Below, piece after piece: positions 1-5,182 of a DNA stretch of 6,651 nt; the first letter of the stretch is position 1; each line of letters begins with the position of its first letter. Source of the DNA: Candidatus Iainarchaeum sp. (lineage in GTDB: Archaea > Iainarchaeota > Iainarchaeia > Iainarchaeales > JAAZKV01); assembly GCA_026397035.1 (NCBI GenBank), contig JAPLVQ010000032.1, positions 1 through 6,651 on the forward strand, read 5' to 3'. The position numbers and the translations under genes are program-made. The notes under the pieces are model-generated. The model searched no databases and was not told where the DNA came from. It saw nothing but the letters and a program-made list of their open reading frames with translations.

Positions 1-45
1 AAACAATAACGAAGTTAATGTGTAATAAAATACACAAAAATGGGC

Positions 46-54
46 AAAAAAAAA
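46..54 (-). terminator. Poly-T terminator candidate after the basic ORF
   Basis: Nine consecutive A on the plus strand read as nine T on the minus strand, about 60 bp past the stop codon of the gene at 113-691. More T-rich sequence lies just before the run. Archaeal RNA polymerase terminates on oligo-T tracts in the non-template strand, so this is a credible terminator for that gene. A 12-bp palindrome (CTTGAATTCAAG, 76-87) lies between the stop and the T run, but its short stem is not needed for archaeal intrinsic termination. Confidence 0.5.
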
Positions 55-112
55 CGAAAAATGATAAAAGCGCTACTTGAATTCAAGATAAAGATTTTTC
101 CTAGAAAAACTT

Positions 113-691
113 TTACTCAACCTTTTTCTTTATACGAATTGGCCCGCCAGGAAGCCTTGAGCCTTTTTTTGTTCCATGAAACAAATCAATTTTAGACAAA
201 AGATATGTAATTGAGCTCCTTGAAGAAGTTATTTGAGAAACGCGAGAACGTTTGAGTTCATCAATAACACCAACAAGAGCAACAATATTTCTTGCATTAG
301 TCACTGGAGCTCTTTTTAATTTTTTGAGTCTATTTCCCAAAGCACTAATTCTACTTTTATGCTGTCTAGCAAGCAATTCATTAAATTCACCAAGCAATTG
401 TTTTACCGGAACCCTTTGACCCGGATGATCAACCATCCATGACTCAACAAAAGGAGCAAACCCAATATGATTCAAATAATGGGCTCTATTAAACCTCTGA
501 CGACTTGATTTTGCAACCTCATTGCCACCAACAGAGTCCGCCTTTACTCTTCTTACAACCCCTTTTTTTGAAGCAAATAACGGATCAAATCCAGTCCTCC
601 CCTCAATTGTATACGCAGACCATTTACCATTAACAGAACCATTAACGGGTAAATTAAATCTTTGAGAAGAATTTTGATGTGACTTTTTCAT
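113..691 (-). CDS. Unrecognised strongly basic protein (192 aa), possible nucleic-acid binder
   Basis: I do not recognise this family. The protein has about 37 Lys/Arg against 12 Asp/Glu, no cysteine, and no visible signal peptide or membrane segment, so it is probably cytoplasmic and may bind DNA or RNA. The N-terminal 70 residues are Ser/Asn/Gly/Arg-rich and look poorly ordered. From about residue 94 to 172 it becomes amphipathic and helical; residues 94-125 and 148-170 each have a loose helix-turn-helix-like pattern (for example VSQITSSRSSITYLLSKI), which is only suggestive. The tail is GGPIRIKKK. The ATG at 691 is supported by a TATA-like AGTTTTAAG about 29 bp upstream, as for a leaderless transcript; no SD is visible. 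It is divergent from the KH gene. The long uninterrupted frame favours a real gene, but function is unknown. Confidence 0.7.
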   Translation of the reverse strand: MKKSHQNSSQRFNLPVNGSVNGKWSAYTIEGRTGFDPLFASKKGVVRRVKADSVGGNEVAKSSRQRFNRAHYLNHIGFAPFVESWMVDHPGQRVPVKQLLGEFNELLARQHKSRISALGNRLKKLKRAPVTNARNIVALVGVIDELKRSRVSQITSSRSSITYLLSKIDLFHGTKKGSRLPGGPIRIKKKVE

Positions 692-780
692 GTAAGAGTA
701 TAAAACAAACTTAAACTTAAAACTATTCCTTGATTAACCAAAAGCAACTGTTTAAAAATTCATGAAACCAAGAACATAGT
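692..780. promoter_or_regulatory. Divergent promoter region, both sides probably leaderless
   Basis: These 89 bp separate two divergent start codons. On the plus strand, TTTAAAAA (751-758) is centred about 26 bp before the ATG at 781, which puts the expected transcription start at or near the A of ATG. On the minus strand, AGTTTTAAG (plus positions 716-724) is centred about 29 bp before the ATG at 691. Neither start has a convincing SD. A tandem hexamer, AAACTT twice then AAAACT (707-724), covers the minus-strand box and may be chance in AT-rich DNA. Confidence 0.5.
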
Positions 781-1299
781 ATGGAAGAAATAATAAAAAT
801 CCCTGAAGAGCGAGTAGGCGTACTAATTGGACCGAAAGGAAGTGTAAAGAGAAAGATTCAAGCGAAAACTAAAACAAAACTTGAAGTGGACTCTCCCAGT
901 GGAGAAGTAATTGTTAGCGGAGAAGGAGAATCATATTTTAAGGCTCATGATATTGTAAAAGCGATTGGAAGAGGGTTCTCACCGGAAAGAGCATTCACTC
1001 TACTAAAAGATGATTACTTGCTAAAAGTAGTAGATATTGCAGAATTTGCGGGCAAAAATCCCTCAAACCAGAAAGCCAAGAAAGGAAGAGTAATAGGAAA
1101 AGAAGGGTTCGCAAGAATAGAAATCGAGAAAAAAACTCACTGCTTAGTATCAGTTTACGGAAAAACTATCGCAATAATCGGGCTCGCCGACGAAATAGAA
1201 AGCGCAATAAGCGCAGTAGAAATGCTGCTAGAAGGCGCAAAACATGAAACAATGGAACATTTCCTCCACGGCGGAAGAAGAGAAAGATTTGAGCTTTGA
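781..1299 (+). CDS. KH-domain rRNA-processing protein, archaeal Dim2/Pno1 family
   Basis: A 172-residue protein with two KH domains, close to the usual length of this archaeal family. KH1 (about residues 3-60) has the RNA-gripping loop as IGPKG at 16-20. A linker of family type follows (GRGFSPERAFTLLKDDYLL, about 63-81). KH2 (about 98-150) carries IGKEG at 105-109 and the characteristic stretch ending SVYGKTIAIIG. Family members bind the 3' end of 16S rRNA near the anti-SD and assist small-subunit maturation; the eukaryotic relative Pno1/Dim2 works with the Dim1 methylase and Nob1. A short basic tail (GGRRERFEL) ends the protein. The ATG at 781 lacks an SD but lies about 26 bp from a TATA-like box. 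Its stop is 17 bp from the convergent toxin gene. Family is confident; the exact role is inferred from homologues. Confidence 0.92.
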   Translation: MEEIIKIPEERVGVLIGPKGSVKRKIQAKTKTKLEVDSPSGEVIVSGEGESYFKAHDIVKAIGRGFSPERAFTLLKDDYLLKVVDIAEFAGKNPSNQKAKKGRVIGKEGFARIEIEKKTHCLVSVYGKTIAIIGLADEIESAISAVEMLLEGAKHETMEHFLHGGRRERFEL

Positions 1300-1316
1300 A
1301 AGATTTATCCCAAAAC

Positions 1317-1658
1317 TTACTCTTTTGCAGTCAATTCCCTCAAAATGGCAATCACTTCATCGAACTTGTTATTACTCAACGAACAAAGCTTTTTTTGAAT
1401 CATGTTTCGGTCAGCAGTAAATAAACGATAAGGCTTAATTCGACTTTTGAAAAATAATCTTCCGCCAAAAACATCTTTTTCAGTAATAAGAACACCAAAC
1501 ACAGCCTCAACAAGAACTTTTGTAATAACACAGCAAATTACATCATCTGAAATAGAATTAAATTTGCTGTTGGAAATTATCAAAGCAGGACGCGTTTTTG
1601 AGGCAGATAAATTTGTGAAAGGAAAAGGCAGCAAAATTATGTCTTTTTGATCAAACAT
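1317..1658 (-). CDS. MazF/PemK-type endoribonuclease toxin
   Basis: A 113-residue protein starting at ATG 1658, opening with the MazF/PemK signature: KDIILLPFPFTNLSASKTRPALIISN (residues 5-30, an SH3-like barrel strand, loop, then Arg23). VITKV follows at 44-48. By family comparison Arg23 and Thr46 match the catalytic Arg and Ser/Thr of MazF enzymes, which cut single-stranded RNA at short motifs. Length is typical (about 110-120 aa). The frame is open to an earlier ATG at 1718, but the extra 20 residues lie wholly inside the antitoxin gene and do not resemble the family, so 1658 is chosen; GTGGG a few bases upstream may serve as a weak SD. The gene overlaps the antitoxin end by 8 bp, suggesting coupled translation. 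The RNA target is unknown. Key residues look intact, so the toxin could be active. Confidence 0.88.
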   Translation of the reverse strand: MFDQKDIILLPFPFTNLSASKTRPALIISNSKFNSISDDVICCVITKVLVEAVFGVLITEKDVFGGRLFFKSRIKPYRLFTADRNMIQKKLCSLSNNKFDEVIAILRELTAKE

Positions 1659-1905
1659 TATCCCACGCACTATCTTCTTTATTATTCCAGTCTTTTGCCA
1701 AAGATGATTCTGATGCAATCATTGTCTCAAGACCTTGGGTCAGCTTATTTTTTAGTGCGTCTGAAACCCTTCTTAAACTTACCCCGTTTTTCGTCTCTAT
1801 CAGAAGTAATTTTGTTCCTTTTTTAACCCCCAACCTGCACCTAGTGGCTTTAGGGAGAACTATCTGCCCCTTGGCACTTACCGTCAAAATACTTAATTCA
1901 GTCAT
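1651..1905 (-). CDS. MazE-like antitoxin with AbrB/SpoVT swapped-hairpin DNA-binding domain
   Basis: An 84-residue protein. Residues 5-47 have the AbrB/MazE fold signature: SILTVSAKGQIVLPKATRCRLGVKKGTKLLL, with the conserved KGQ...LPK...R.LG...G spacing. This dimeric domain normally binds palindromes in its own promoter. The acidic C-terminal tail (about 66-84, with AKDWNNKEDSAWDNV) resembles MazE tails that wrap round and neutralise the toxin. It comes first in the operon, as is usual. The ATG at 1905 has AGTGATTTCTT just before it; GTGAT pairs with the archaeal anti-SD and is suitably spaced. A TATA-like box and alternating palindromes lie immediately upstream, so autorepression alone or with the toxin is likely. 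Cys23 falls where a Glu or Ile is common, which may be ordinary variation. Confidence 0.88.
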   Translation of the reverse strand: MTELSILTVSAKGQIVLPKATRCRLGVKKGTKLLLIETKNGVSLRRVSDALKNKLTQGLETMIASESSLAKDWNNKEDSAWDNV

Positions 1906-1938
1906 AAGAAATCACTAGATAAATTAAGAAAACAAACA

Positions 1939-1947
1939 TTTTAAAAA
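1939..1947 (-). promoter_or_regulatory. TATA-like box of the toxin-antitoxin operon
   Basis: The minus strand reads TTTTTAAAA here, centred about 38 bp upstream of the antitoxin ATG. With normal archaeal spacing the transcript would start near position 1918, leaving a leader of about 12 nt that includes the GTGAT SD. The adjoining palindrome array overlaps the BRE side of this box. Confidence 0.5.
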
Positions 1948-1972
1948 GTAAGACAGAGCTTACTTGTAAGCT
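1946..1972. promoter_or_regulatory. Alternating-palindrome operator candidate upstream of the TA operon
   Basis: Three half-sites lie in 27 bp: AAGTAAG (1946-1952), CTTACTT (1959-1965) and GTAAGCT (1966-1972). The middle one pairs with the left one as a perfect 7-bp inverted repeat with a 6-bp spacer. The overlapping AGCTTAC (1957-1963) pairs with the right one as a perfect 7-bp inverted repeat with a 2-bp spacer. A GACA/TGTC pair (1952-1955 and 1975-1978) partly extends the second. The array starts at the edge of the TATA-like box, where bound antitoxin would block TBP/TFB. The E. coli mazEF promoter also has an alternating palindrome, so an autoregulatory operator is the natural reading, though this is inference. 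Confidence 0.5.
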
Positions 1973-2115
1973 TTTGTCGTTAAGTGGCTAGCAGAAAGGA
2001 AAATAAAAAATAACCTGTCTTAAAACAGAAAGGAAAAATCACGCCAAAAATGAAGTAACTAAATACAAAAAGGCACGCCCAAACACCGCTTTTTTGCCAA
2101 AAAACGAGTGAGGGG
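1973..2115. other. AT-rich intergenic stretch with no recognisable gene
   Basis: This is the rest of the 270-bp gap between the antitoxin and top6B. It has frequent stops in all frames and no tRNA-like fold. A 12-bp direct repeat, CAGAAAGGAAAA, occurs at 1992-2003 and 2026-2037. A weak 4-bp hairpin (CTGT/ACAG, 2015-2028) overlaps the second copy. Two GGC/GCC-containing segments near 2075-2100 could form a poor stem. Nothing here supports a functional call. Confidence 0.4.
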
Positions 2116-2123
2116 AATATAAA
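2116..2123 (+). promoter_or_regulatory. TATA box of the top6B promoter
   Basis: AATATAAA preceded by purine-rich GTGAGGGG, which could serve as the BRE. It is about 56 bp before the top6B start codon, predicting transcription from about 2144 and a leader of roughly 30 nt. That leader contains a perfect 7-bp inverted repeat, TTAAACA (2147-2153) and TGTTTAA (2160-2166), ending 9 nt before the GTG. Confidence 0.6.
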
Positions 2124-2175
2124 CCTTTTCGTGTTTTTCTATTCTATTAAACAAGTTTTTGTTTAAAGAAACCTG

Positions 2176-3888
2176 GTGAATGCCTTGCCTGAAAAAAAAG
2201 TTAAAGAAAAAGATACTGAGGAAGAACTGCTTAGCGCAGCAAAGAACCTTGACGGACAATTCAAAGAACACTCCGTAGCCGAATTCTTTAAGAAAAACAA
2301 GCAAATGCTCGGATTATACGGAAAAGTAAGAACACTCACAATGGTAGTCCATGAATATGTAACCAATTCACTTGATGCTTGCGAAGAAACTGGAATATTA
2401 CCAAACATTGATGTAAAGATCGATGAGCTTGGAGAAGAATATTATGAAGTAACTGTTACTGATAACGGTCCCGGAATAAGCCAGGAGAATGTTGGAAAAG
2501 CATTTGGAAAACTCTTAGCAGGAACAAAATTTCACAGAATGATGCAATCCAGAGGACAACAAGGAATAGGCGCAGCCGGATGCACAATGCTCTCCCAAAT
2601 GACTACAGGAAAAGCATCAAAAGTAATTACAGGAAGAGGAAACGGGAAAGCTATTTCGCTTGAATTAACAATAGATCCAAAAATGAATGAACCAAAAATC
2701 ACTAACTTAAAAGAACTTGAAAAAGAGTTCAAAGGAACAGCAATACAAGCAAAATTTAAAGGAACACTTTATAGAGACTCTGACCAAGGGCCTCTAGAAT
2801 ATTTAAGAAGAACGGCAATAGCAAACCCGCACGCGCAATTATCATTTAGAGACCCTTCGGGACAAAAATTTATTTTCAAAAGAAGCCACAACCAAAACCC
2901 AGAAAGACCGGAAGAAATTAAACCCCATCCAAAAGGAACCACAGTGGATGACATTTTATCTTACTGCAAAACCTCAAAAGGAAGGACGGTAGCCACTTTC
3001 CTATCGAATGATTTTGACAGAATGGGTGCAAAAGGAATTGATGAAGTAAAAAAAAGGGTACGCTTTGATATGAACAAAGACCCAAAAACTCTAAATTGGG
3101 AAGAATCAGAAGAAATAATTAAAGCATTTAAAGCAATTGATTTTATCGCTCCAAGCACTGATGCGCTAAGACCAATCGGGGAAGACCAGATAAGAAAATC
3201 ACTCCAAAGCATAGTACAACCAGAATTCTTAACAGTACTCACAAGAAAACCAGCTGTATACGCTGGAGGATACCCTTTCCAAGTAGAAATCGCAATAGCT
3301 TACGGGGGAAACGCGGGAAAAAAAGCGGGAGAACAAACACAAATGGAAATAATGAGATTCGCAAACAGAGTACCATTACTATTTGATGCAGGAAACTGTG
3401 CACTAACAAAAGCTATTCAGACAATTGACTGGAAAAGGTATGACATTAAGGACCCGGAAACCGCGCCCGTAACAGTATTCGTTAACTTTATCTCAGTACA
3501 CATCCCTTACACAGGAGCTGGAAAACAAGCAATCGCTGATGAAGAAGAAGTGCTGGAAGAAATACGCTTAGCACTAATGCAAACAGGAAGAAAAGCCGGA
3601 ATTTATATTGCACACAAAAGAAGAGAAGCGGAAAACCAGCAAAAAAGAGAAATGTTTTACAAATACATTCCTGAAATATGCAAAGCATTCAGCGCAATTA
3701 CAAAATCAAATGAGTCAGAAATGCGAAAAAACATGGAAAAACTAGTACTTCAAAAGTTGAAACTAGAAGAGGCAAAAGACGCTGAAGAAAAAGCAAGAGT
3801 GGATAAAGTGCTAAAAGAAGATGATAATAGTTTTATTACAAAACCAAAAGCTGAGAAAGCAAAAGAAACTAAAGAAAAAGGGAAATGA
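2176..3888 (+). CDS. top6B: DNA topoisomerase VI subunit B (GHKL ATPase subunit)
   Basis: A 570-residue ATPase subunit of the type IIB topoisomerase. Two ATP-bound B subunits dimerise over a DNA segment and drive its passage through the break made by subunit A. The Bergerat fold is clear: the N-terminal strap SVAEFFKKNKQMLGLYGKVR (33-52); the N box HEYVTNSLDA with Glu60, Asn64 and Asp67; the G1 box TDNGPGI (95-101); and the glycine lid/G2 loop RGQQGIGAAG (126-135) followed by SQMTTGK. An H2TH-type region lies at about 205-290 (HPKGTTVDDIL, FLSNDFDRMG). The transducer follows from about 330, with PAVYAGGYPFQVEIAIAYGG (359-378), ANRVPLLFD (396-404) and Trp419. A helical, Lys/Glu-rich tail (about 480-570) follows. 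The start is GTG: a TAA at 2164 in the same frame allows nothing earlier except unusual codons, and the GGTGA at 2175-2179 overlaps it. TTG at 2185 is an alternative. Length is slightly above the roughly 530 of Sulfolobus, owing to the tail. Confidence 0.97.
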   Translation: MNALPEKKVKEKDTEEELLSAAKNLDGQFKEHSVAEFFKKNKQMLGLYGKVRTLTMVVHEYVTNSLDACEETGILPNIDVKIDELGEEYYEVTVTDNGPGISQENVGKAFGKLLAGTKFHRMMQSRGQQGIGAAGCTMLSQMTTGKASKVITGRGNGKAISLELTIDPKMNEPKITNLKELEKEFKGTAIQAKFKGTLYRDSDQGPLEYLRRTAIANPHAQLSFRDPSGQKFIFKRSHNQNPERPEEIKPHPKGTTVDDILSYCKTSKGRTVATFLSNDFDRMGAKGIDEVKKRVRFDMNKDPKTLNWEESEEIIKAFKAIDFIAPSTDALRPIGEDQIRKSLQSIVQPEFLTVLTRKPAVYAGGYPFQVEIAIAYGGNAGKKAGEQTQMEIMRFANRVPLLFDAGNCALTKAIQTIDWKRYDIKDPETAPVTVFVNFISVHIPYTGAGKQAIADEEEVLEEIRLALMQTGRKAGIYIAHKRREAENQQKREMFYKYIPEICKAFSAITKSNESEMRKNMEKLVLQKLKLEEAKDAEEKARVDKVLKEDDNSFITKPKAEKAKETKEKGK

Positions 3889-3968
3889 AAAAAAGAAGAC
3901 GAATAAAAAGCAAGTATTTGTTTAAGCGGGTATTGAAAATATTTAATGGAGAGAATAATTTTGATTAA
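3885..3968 (+). CDS. Possible 27-aa basic peptide coupled to top6B stop
   Basis: An ATG at 3885-3887 overlaps the top6B stop codon (ATGA), the classic layout for translational coupling, and opens a frame of 27 codons ending in TAA at 3966-3968. The peptide starts MKKRRRIK and ends FNGENNFD; it is strongly basic at the N-terminus, with a short amphipathic middle (YLFKRVLKIF). AGGGAA just upstream could act as a weak SD. I recognise no family, and Lys/Arg codons arise easily in such A-rich DNA, so this may be chance. Confidence 0.2.
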   Translation: MKKRRRIKSKYLFKRVLKIFNGENNFD

Positions 3969-3983
3969 TGAAAGAAATGAGAT

Positions 3984-3998
3984 ATTATTTAAAATAAT
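3984..3998 (+). promoter_or_regulatory. TATA-like palindrome, possible internal promoter for top6A
   Basis: ATTATTTAAAATAAT is a perfect 15-bp inverted repeat (7-bp arms around one A) and contains ATTTAAAA, a reasonable TATA box. Transcription from it would begin near 4015, giving a leader of about 28 nt that carries the top6A SD. A 154-bp gap after top6B makes a second promoter plausible, although read-through from the top6B promoter is equally possible. Confidence 0.35.
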
Positions 3999-4030
3999 TA
4001 ATTTAGATTAGTGGAATGAGAATTTGATTT

Positions 4031-4036
4031 AGGTGA
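4031..4036 (+). promoter_or_regulatory. Shine-Dalgarno of top6A
   Basis: AGGTGA matches the archaeal anti-SD and ends six bases before the ATG at 4043, fixing that start. It is the clearest SD in the window; most other starts here lack one. Confidence 0.75.
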
Positions 4037-4042
4037 ATAAAA

Positions 4043-5182
4043 ATGACTGCTGAAAAAAAGAAAAAAGTAACAAAAACTGTTGAAAAAGTAAGCCCGAAAG
4101 AAATAGCCGGCAGAATTAACGAAAGTGCGAAAGCAATGGTTTCGCAAATAAACAAACTGGAAGATCCAGTATTCACTACAATGCAAAGAGGAAAAAGTAA
4201 TGTAATCTGGGACGAGAAAAAAGGATATTTGGAACTCGGGGAAAAAGAAGTTTCAAGAACATTTCTTAATATTGCACACGCACGAAAATTCATGCAAACA
4301 AGCATGATAATGGCAAAAACCCAGGAGTACTTACTACACAATAAAACAGCTTCTATTCGTGAAATTTATTATGAATTAAAACACACAGTGGCAGATACTA
4401 AAGAAAACACTTTTGACGGACAGGATGAGAGCGACCCAATAATAGTTGATCTTGAACACAGTGTTGATACAATTAGAGAAAAATTAAACTTGCACGCTAA
4501 TCCTAAAGGAACCCTTTACGGGGATATTTCTCTCTTAGACAGAATGCATCACAACGATAAATTCAACGCGTCAAAACTGGGAAGAGGAGGCTGGAGCATA
4601 ATGTCAAGAGTAGAGCCGGAAGAAATTGACCTTGTTGAAACAAGCGCTGAATACTTGCTAGTTGCAGAAACCGAAGCGATATTTGAAAGACTAATTGAAG
4701 AAGGATATCCAAAAGACAATAAGTGCCTCTTAATAGGAACAGGGGGACAGGCAGCACGCGGAGCAAGAAGACTAATACACAGAATACACAATGAATTGGA
4801 TTTACCTACAATAATATTCACAGACGGTGACCCTTATGGATGGTATATTTACTCCGTAATAAAACAAGGCTCGATGGCTCTTGCTGCACACTCAGAATTC
4901 ATGTCGGTACCTGAAGCCAAATACGTTGGAATGACTATTGATGATGTTAAAGAATACAAACTCGAAGCCGTAACTGAACAGATGACGGAAGGGGACGTTA
5001 AAAGAGCAAAAGAAATGCTCGCATACCCTTGGTTTCAAAACAAAGAATGGCAAGAACAGCTAAAAAAAGCGATTGACCAAAAAATCAGGATAGAACAACA
5101 GGCACTAGCAAACAAAAGACTAGACTTTGTTGCAACACACTATTTGCCTGAAAAAATTAAAAATAAAATATTTTTGCCTTAA
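4043..5182 (+). CDS. top6A: DNA topoisomerase VI subunit A (Spo11-like cleavage subunit)
   Basis: A 379-residue catalytic subunit, homologous to the meiotic recombinase Spo11. It makes the staggered double-strand break through a 5'-phosphotyrosyl link and forms an A2B2 enzyme with Top6B. The N-terminal winged-helix (5Y-CAP) domain, about residues 70-150, contains TASIREIYYELKH; Tyr109-Tyr110 include the nucleophile, the second probably being catalytic by analogy with Spo11. The Toprim domain, about 200-350, shows LLVAET with acidic Glu209 and FTDGDPYGWY with Asp261 and Asp263, which hold Mg2+. The conserved GTGGQAARGARRLIHR segment lies at 232-247. An N-terminal Lys-rich stretch (residues 4-20) precedes the domain. 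All key residues are present and length is typical. It follows top6B on the same strand after 154 bp and ends within TTAA, overlapping the convergent gene by 4 bp. Confidence 0.97.
   Translation: MTAEKKKKVTKTVEKVSPKEIAGRINESAKAMVSQINKLEDPVFTTMQRGKSNVIWDEKKGYLELGEKEVSRTFLNIAHARKFMQTSMIMAKTQEYLLHNKTASIREIYYELKHTVADTKENTFDGQDESDPIIVDLEHSVDTIREKLNLHANPKGTLYGDISLLDRMHHNDKFNASKLGRGGWSIMSRVEPEEIDLVETSAEYLLVAETEAIFERLIEEGYPKDNKCLLIGTGGQAARGARRLIHRIHNELDLPTIIFTDGDPYGWYIYSVIKQGSMALAAHSEFMSVPEAKYVGMTIDDVKEYKLEAVTEQMTEGDVKRAKEMLAYPWFQNKEWQEQLKKAIDQKIRIEQQALANKRLDFVATHYLPEKIKNKIFLP
5151..5169 (-). terminator. T-rich terminator candidate for the helix-turn-helix gene
   Basis: Read on the minus strand, the bases just beyond the stop codon at 5179 are very T-rich, with runs of five and six T separated by one or two A. 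This is the sort of tract that ends archaeal transcripts. It lies inside the last codons of top6A, which are Lys/Ile/Asn-rich on the opposite strand, so it may also simply reflect that coding. Confidence 0.35.

Noticed and set aside
19..36. Inverted repeat TGTGTA-ATAAAA-TACACA near the left edge
   Set aside because: The stem is 6 bp and AT-rich, and no gene on either side makes its role testable within this window.
40..195. A 51-codon plus-strand ORF starting MGKKKRKM
   Set aside because: More than half overlaps the 3' end of the basic ORF on the other strand, there is no SD or well-placed TATA box for the first ATG, and the Lys-rich start comes from the poly-A run that reads as a terminator on the other strand.
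1390..1396. Seven T on the plus strand as the KH gene terminator
   Set aside because: It lies about 90 bp past the stop inside the toxin gene, where Lys codons on the other strand explain the run; possible but not supported enough to list.
1447..1650. Plus-strand ORF of 67 codons opposite the toxin gene
   Set aside because: It is fully antisense to a recognised MazF-type gene, with no family resemblance or start signals of its own.
1659..1718. An earlier ATG for the toxin at 1718, adding 20 residues
   Set aside because: The extension lies wholly inside the antitoxin coding region and does not look like the MazF N-terminus, which begins naturally at ATG 1658 with FDQKDIILLPFPF.
1992..2037. 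12-bp direct repeat CAGAAAGGAAAA as a CRISPR or attachment site
   Set aside because: Only two short purine-rich copies 34 bp apart, with no third copy, integrase or tRNA nearby.
2059..2408. Minus-strand ORFs opposite the top6B 5' end
   Set aside because: Both are antisense to conserved top6B sequence or its promoter; their Phe/Leu-rich translations are the expected complement of Lys/Glu-rich coding.
3946..4011. A 21-codon ORF starting MERIILIN in the top6B-top6A gap
   Set aside because: It has no SD, overlaps the candidate coupled ORF in another frame, and runs through the likely top6A promoter; chance is the simpler reading.
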